From Aplysia californica (Eukaryota > Mollusca > Gastropoda > Aplysiida > Aplysiidae), in contig NW_004797380.1 of NCBI RefSeq assembly GCF_000002075.1, forward strand, positions 188,355 to 252,354: DNA of 64,000 nucleotides. Reading direction: 5' to 3'. A program made the translations under genes and the position numbers. A model generated the notes under the pieces. The model made no database searches. It was not told the origin of the DNA and was given only the letters and a program-made list of their open reading frames with translations. How positions within the stretch are numbered: position 1 is the first letter of the stretch; each line of letters starts with the position of its first letter. Of the stretch, positions 59,501 through 64,000 are shown in pieces.

Positions 59501-62500
59501 AAAATTTCATAACAAATTAATACCTTTTTTCTTAACTACAAAAAACTCATAAGCGAAAGAACTCAACATAAATGAGACATTTAACAAATCTTTTTTTTTT
59601 CATTTTATCACAGAACTTATTTAAGATTCAACGCACATCGTTATACACTTAGAAATGAAAAATAACTTATCACACTCACACTGCATATCAGCCCATGCCA
59701 TACACACAATATCTCAAAGTCTGAACAAAAGTTAAATAAAAATGTATGAAAGGCCTATGATAAGATCAATTCATTTCCAAAAATTCTAAAGTATAAAATC
59801 GGACAAAACTATTAACACGGATAAGGGGAATAGGACTCTTGAGCAGTCATCTAGTGGTAAAATAATTCTCTCCAAAATCATTTCCATGGGAAAAAAGCAA
59901 GCCTCGCCTTTAGAATGACAACGTTCTAACTTCAGTTTTAGTGAGAATTGAGATTATACATATTACTCACATAGATGTGTCACAGGCTCCAGACAATCTC
60001 AGTTTGACACTTAACAATATTCTGTTTGAATATTTTAGCTGTAAGAGTTATATTCTTTTTCTCAAAACTATGCGTCATGGGGTTAGAACCCTGTCTTTTT
60101 AAAGGGGCAAATTGTTAAGGCCATCTGCGGGTGAGATTTTCCCCATTTTTACCCAATCTGACCATGCATTATTTCCCCTCAATTTTTGAAACCTACATCC
60201 ATTTCCTTCAAAGTTTCGAGCACCTGCTTCAATCAATTATGTTTAGAAGTCATTTAAAAATGTAATTTAAAAAAATATTTTACAATTTTGCGTCATGTTT
60301 TTTAATATTTTCTTCATTATTTTCAAATATTTATTTTTTCGACTTTAAACTACATCTTCTCCTTTATTTTTCATCCGAATGGCTTCATTATTTTATACAA
60401 CGTACATCCATAGCTGACCTGTACTGAAATAGAACCCTTTTTAAAGATAATAAAAGAATAAAATTAGAATCAGTGATTTTGTTGGGAATTTTGAGATTTT
60501 TTTGCTATTTATCTATGTACATATTCCCAAAGTTCATAAATATTTTCCTAATCGTAATATTACAAATCGGCATTATTTGTTCATTACATATTATGTGTTG
60601 TAGTTTGCACTTGCTAAAAATGAAAGCCAACAGACGAAAACTAAGAGAGAAGATAGCTTTTGAAATTTGATGAAATTATCCGATATGGCGGATGTTTGCT
60701 TGATAACCATGATTACCATGTGCTTATAATAATAAATAATTACTTGAATTTATTCTTTGATGTCTCACTAATATGAATATATCATCGTTGCTATATATAG
60801 TCAAGGGGTATGGACCTTAGATATTTCACCAGCAGATGGCCTTTAAAGGGTTTATCTTTCAAATCTCACTTAAGTTCTGGAGGCAAAAACAAATAACTTG
60901 ATCGGTCCTGTCTTGAATGACTCTCTGCCGATGTTTGCTGTACTTGCTGAGGTCTATGTAAGTCAATTATTCACTCTTAAATATGCCACACAACTATGGA
61001 CACCTTCTATTCTTTAATGAATTTATCCTTGTAACCAGCTACAATTCAAATCTCAAGGCTATTCCAACAGGATTGGATTAACAAATTTTTAAGAAAAAGA
61101 AATTCCACATTTTAATAAATTCAAGCTATTTTTTAAAATATTTCATATCACTTTCCAGTCCCACGTGGTCCGTTTGCCTAAATAAGTGCAAATATTCGTT
61201 GAATATAACTTATCACCACCTAAAAGATGAGCTATCCAATAGCTGACTGACCAGACTGAACTAAAGCTGCCTTTTCATGTTTGGGTTTTTTTCTAAAAAT
61301 GTTTTTTTTTAAATCGCTGCACTTGATTTGGATGAACTTTAGTTCTAACGCACATGAAATGAACAAAGAATGACTTTACTTCTTTTTCAGCTAGTGCTAG
61401 GAAAATACAGATTAGAATTGCAGAAAGATGGACAGTTTGGTTTGGAGGCCAGTACTCCCATTCCCGGTCTTAAGTCACTAAACATGGAGACATCATAATG
61501 TCATACCTCTTCCTTCACAAGCTTCAGCCATTTCATAATTATGCTTGGCCACTGCATTTGCAAACAGCTTGAGCTTCTGTGAGACCTATGAAAGGGAAAC
61601 ACCAACAATCACATAAATACAAAATGCATTGTCTTGCAAAAAAAACTCAAAACCAAGCCTTAAAAAAATTAACTTTTCCTTTGTACCACTATAAATATTT
61701 TATACACCATCACTGGGAAAAGCTGAAGTCACAGAGTTCAGTTGTAGTTTGCAATAAGCTAGCACAATAATGGCCACATTTCACTGATAAGGAAAAGAAA
61801 CAAAAACCAAAAGAGAAGAGGAAGGAGCAAACCACATCCAATCACCCATCAACCACCCACGGAGAGGGTTTCATTCTTCAGCTAGGTTCCTTTGAGGTTT
61901 GAACAAAGACTACCAGCTTGACACTCAGTAGTATACCAGACGGAGTGAAAATAACATAAATGTTGACATCACAAACCAAGACAGGGACATAAACCTGTAG
62001 TACAAGGGACAAAAAGTTGAAACTTTCAAGAGAAAAAGCACTTTTATTGAACAACATTCATGACCAACAAATTATTTGCTTAACATAAAATAAGCTTGAA
62101 AAAGCAAAAAGACAAATTTATAGCAAGTGAATTATTTTACTTATCCAAACAAAATAAGACTTAAAATCTAAGTAACCCCACTACTTACTCTTTAGTTACC
62201 AATAAAAGGCCTGTACCGAGACATTAAGGAGTAATATAATTTTCCCTCTTAAGCCAACTGCCTCAAAGTTGTTCTAAAGAATAAGAGGCTTGTCAAAATA
62301 TCCTACCACAAAAATGAACTTGGTGTCAGTCAGAATAATGCTTACTTGCCCCTGATCTAACAAAAAACAATACATTCTAAAAGAAATAACAATTTTGAGA
62401 GAAAGCAGTAAAACAACCCCTGTAAAAAAAAAACCTACCTGGATGCTGGGATCCACCATGGCCTCACACCAGAGTTTAACTGCATCTGTGCATGATCTCA

Positions 62501-62562
62501 AAGTCTCAGTCCTGCCACGGTAGAACTGTTTGGTAGGAGCTGTTTCATATGCTGGGGCCATC
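56507..62562 (-). CDS. CROT: Peroxisomal carnitine O-octanoyltransferase, 3' part (last five coding exons)
   Basis: Transfers medium-chain acyl groups from CoA to carnitine in peroxisomes. Exons in coding order: 62562-62439, 61585-61507, 59484-59391, 57612-57493, 56645-56507. All have GT/AG borders and the phases close (556 nt; 184 residues plus stop, after one base completing the preceding codon). Family landmarks are [20 protein letters not shown] (the conserved GRTET substrate-binding segment), [16 protein letters not shown], then [12 protein letters not shown] (STS motif) and [11 protein letters not shown]. The peptide order follows human CROT and fits it better than CRAT or CPT. The product ends in TARL; ARL fits the PTS1 consensus [SAC][KRH][LM], so peroxisomal import is expected. 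The catalytic histidine and N-terminal half lie beyond base 64000. The first listed exon starts at an acceptor, not at a start codon, although its first full codon is ATG. Confidence 0.93.
57757..57790. mobile_element. Possible single transposon end
   Basis: acagggtgatccaaaaaaaa resembles the cagggtg.cccaaaa ends of mariner-like elements. I did not find a matching inverted end nearby, so this is a weak call. Confidence 0.25.
58755..58900. repeat. TG-rich microsatellite
   Basis: Compound (TG)n with CATG and CGCG interruptions in a CROT intron. Confidence 0.95.
58922..58970 (-). mobile_element. Family-A SINE tail copy in a CROT intron
   Basis: The + strand reads gttttacggcgcttgcaact then gcatacggtcatatgagcgc, the reverse complement of the shared tail block. 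The adjoining 58970-59240 does not resemble the family-A body, so this may be a different SINE or LINE with the same 3' tail. Confidence 0.6.
60118..60842. mobile_element. MITE with Harbinger-like ends, 725 bp, in a CROT intron
   Basis: Inverted ends AGGCCATCTGCGGGTGAGAT (from 60118) and ATTTCACCAGCAGATGGCCT (to 60842). TTA flanks both sides (60115-60117, 60843-60845), compatible with a 3-bp PIF/Harbinger target duplication; a TTAA reading cannot be excluded. AT-rich core, no transposase. Confidence 0.75.
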
Positions 62563-63113
62563 CTTGAAATACAAACGATAGGCAAATAATACGCACAGTA
62601 TCTTGAATTTCTTTCGTCTTGTAAAACAAAAAACACCAATCAAGTATATAAAATCCTTTAAACTGAAATAACAAAAGAGTATTTAACATCAAAGACATTC
62701 TTTCACAAAAATACTTTCAACATACTGAAGTTTCAAGATTGTTAAAGGCAAGAAGTGAGATAAATTGCACTGAAAGGAGAGGGGAAGAAGGAAGGGGAAG
62801 GAGGACCTTTGGAAATATTCTGTGATTCATGGTTCATAATTTGTTCCTTTAGGCTTTGTTGCAATAATTTGATTAAGATATCATTGCTCTACCATGTCTC
62901 AACTCCTAATCAGGATTTTAAAGGACTAAATCATCAGCTATGTTATCTATATAAATATCATAAAACAAAACAAGACTCAGGGCAACCATGCAATAAGCAG
63001 AATCCAGATAAGAGGAAAAAGATATTAAATTACATATTAAAAATCTAGATACAAATATTGATTTAAAGTAGAAACATGTAGTCCATAATATAATTAAATA
63101 CAGTGTAGTCCGC

Positions 63114-64000
63114 TTAACTCACTTGCGACTGGGCCCTTTCACCAGCCACAAGCGTTGAAGACTGGCGTTTTGGGGGGTATTTCAATAAATCACCACAACT
63201 CTCAGAATTACCCTATTGTAATCATTTTTTGACACAGTAAAGTAACATTCAAGCTTAATCTAATACAAAAAACTAAAGTTGTCTAAGTCTAATACTTTAA
63301 TTTGTATGATTTTTTAAAAATTGGCATGAATTTGATTTTCGAAAAATTTCCAGAGACGTGACAAGTAGAAGGAAATTCACTGCAACAACAAAAATAAAAG
63401 TTCAAAGTGTTCTGGTTTGATTTGTATACATGTGCAAGTGTTTGGTGAAAATATAAAAGCTGGTCTGTGCATTGATTCAGACCCATACACTGAATTACAT
63501 GAGACAGATGTACGGCACCAAGTTGTGATTTCGTTGCGCGAAAAACAACACCGGTACTAGTGCTAGATCTAGCCCTAGAACTACGACTCGGGCCGTGTTC
63601 GGGTACATATCCAGGATCCTAACTATTAGACACATCATATTCTGAGACACTAGAACTAGTAAAACGCACAGAAGTATAGAAAACGGCGAAATTATGTGAT
63701 TCTTGTTCATGCGACTTCTTCGACCGTTACTACGACGCGACTGTCGGATTACTATGAGCTGTATAGAAAAAAACAAAGAGCGAGTTCCGGTCTGTTCAAC
63801 CCCAGTTGGGGTCACTGTCCTTCACCTTCAATAACTTAAAAACTACCGGCCCCAGAGATACGAAACGAAGTCTAAGTAGCTCAGGCTTGGCCAAACAAGG
63901 GTACGAGGCGGGTCTCGCGATCCGTGCGTGATTTGTAGAGCGAAAAAAAAATTCAAAAGTTGGTCACGCAGGGCTTGTGAGACCCGACGCGAGCGTCATG
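63114..64000 (-). mobile_element. TTAA-flanked element, family T3, copy 2, cut by the window edge
   Basis: Reverse-complement copy of the T3 element. TTAA and CTCACTT at 63114-63124 mark one end; the other lies about 50-60 bp beyond base 64000. Not interrupted by T4. The 106-codon frame at 63495-63815 is a by-product of this repeat and is not a gene. Lies upstream of the CROT exons, presumably in a CROT intron. Confidence 0.88.

Noticed and set aside
63495-63815. 106-codon minus-strand frame
   Set aside because: It lies wholly in the T3 repeat. The homologous part of copy 1 (about 23480-23700) is broken, and no family signature is seen.

Overview
The window is animal nuclear DNA. It has short exons with GT/AG introns, abundant tRNA-headed SINEs, LINEs, Tc1/mariner, many inverted-repeat elements and long poly-G tracts. 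The gene set and repeat style suggest a lophotrochozoan, probably a gastropod or other mollusc. That placement is inference, not a search result. No prokaryotic operons, CRISPR arrays or rRNA genes are seen.

Three conserved host genes are supported. (1) 5106-24999 (+) is a complete SLC30A5/ZnT5-type zinc transporter in 16 coding exons. The phases close exactly to 787 codons plus stop, and one exon encodes a histidine-rich loop made of 24-bp repeats. (2) 35522-48623 (+) is a complete dynactin subunit 3 (p24) gene in 8 coding exons, 190 codons plus stop, with a 21-bp microexon after a 6.2-kb first intron. (3) 56507-62562 (-) holds the last five coding exons of a peroxisomal carnitine O-octanoyltransferase gene. 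Its product ends in ARL, a PTS1-type signal, and its 5' part lies beyond the right edge. SLC30A5 and DCTN3 are tandem; DCTN3 and CROT are convergent. They act in separate processes (secretory-pathway zinc loading, dynein cargo transport, peroxisomal fatty-acid export), and nothing here suggests a functional cluster.

Almost everything else is repeats. The 5' flank (1-5 kb) has palindromic repeats, a 1.1-kb element with 6-bp flanking repeats and a tRNA-SINE. The SLC30A5 introns hold a reversed SINE, foldback elements, three TTAA-flanked elements (one nested in another) and a 5'-truncated LINE with an open RNase H reading frame. A decayed Tc1 transposon lies 2.6 kb past the SLC30A5 stop. The DCTN3 introns and flanks hold LINE remnants, a large foldback, a second SINE family and a run of small repeats at 50.3-51.2 kb. 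The CROT introns hold a further MITE, and the right edge cuts a second copy of the TTAA element found at 23-25 kb. That copy supplies the empty site for the nested insertion, which is the cleanest new inference here.

I did not find a convincing undescribed multi-gene system. The most useful observations are the nested TTAA elements with a paralogous empty site, the histidine-loop minisatellite, the repeated 20-bp perfect palindrome, and several inverted-repeat families that occur as pairs or trios inside this one window.
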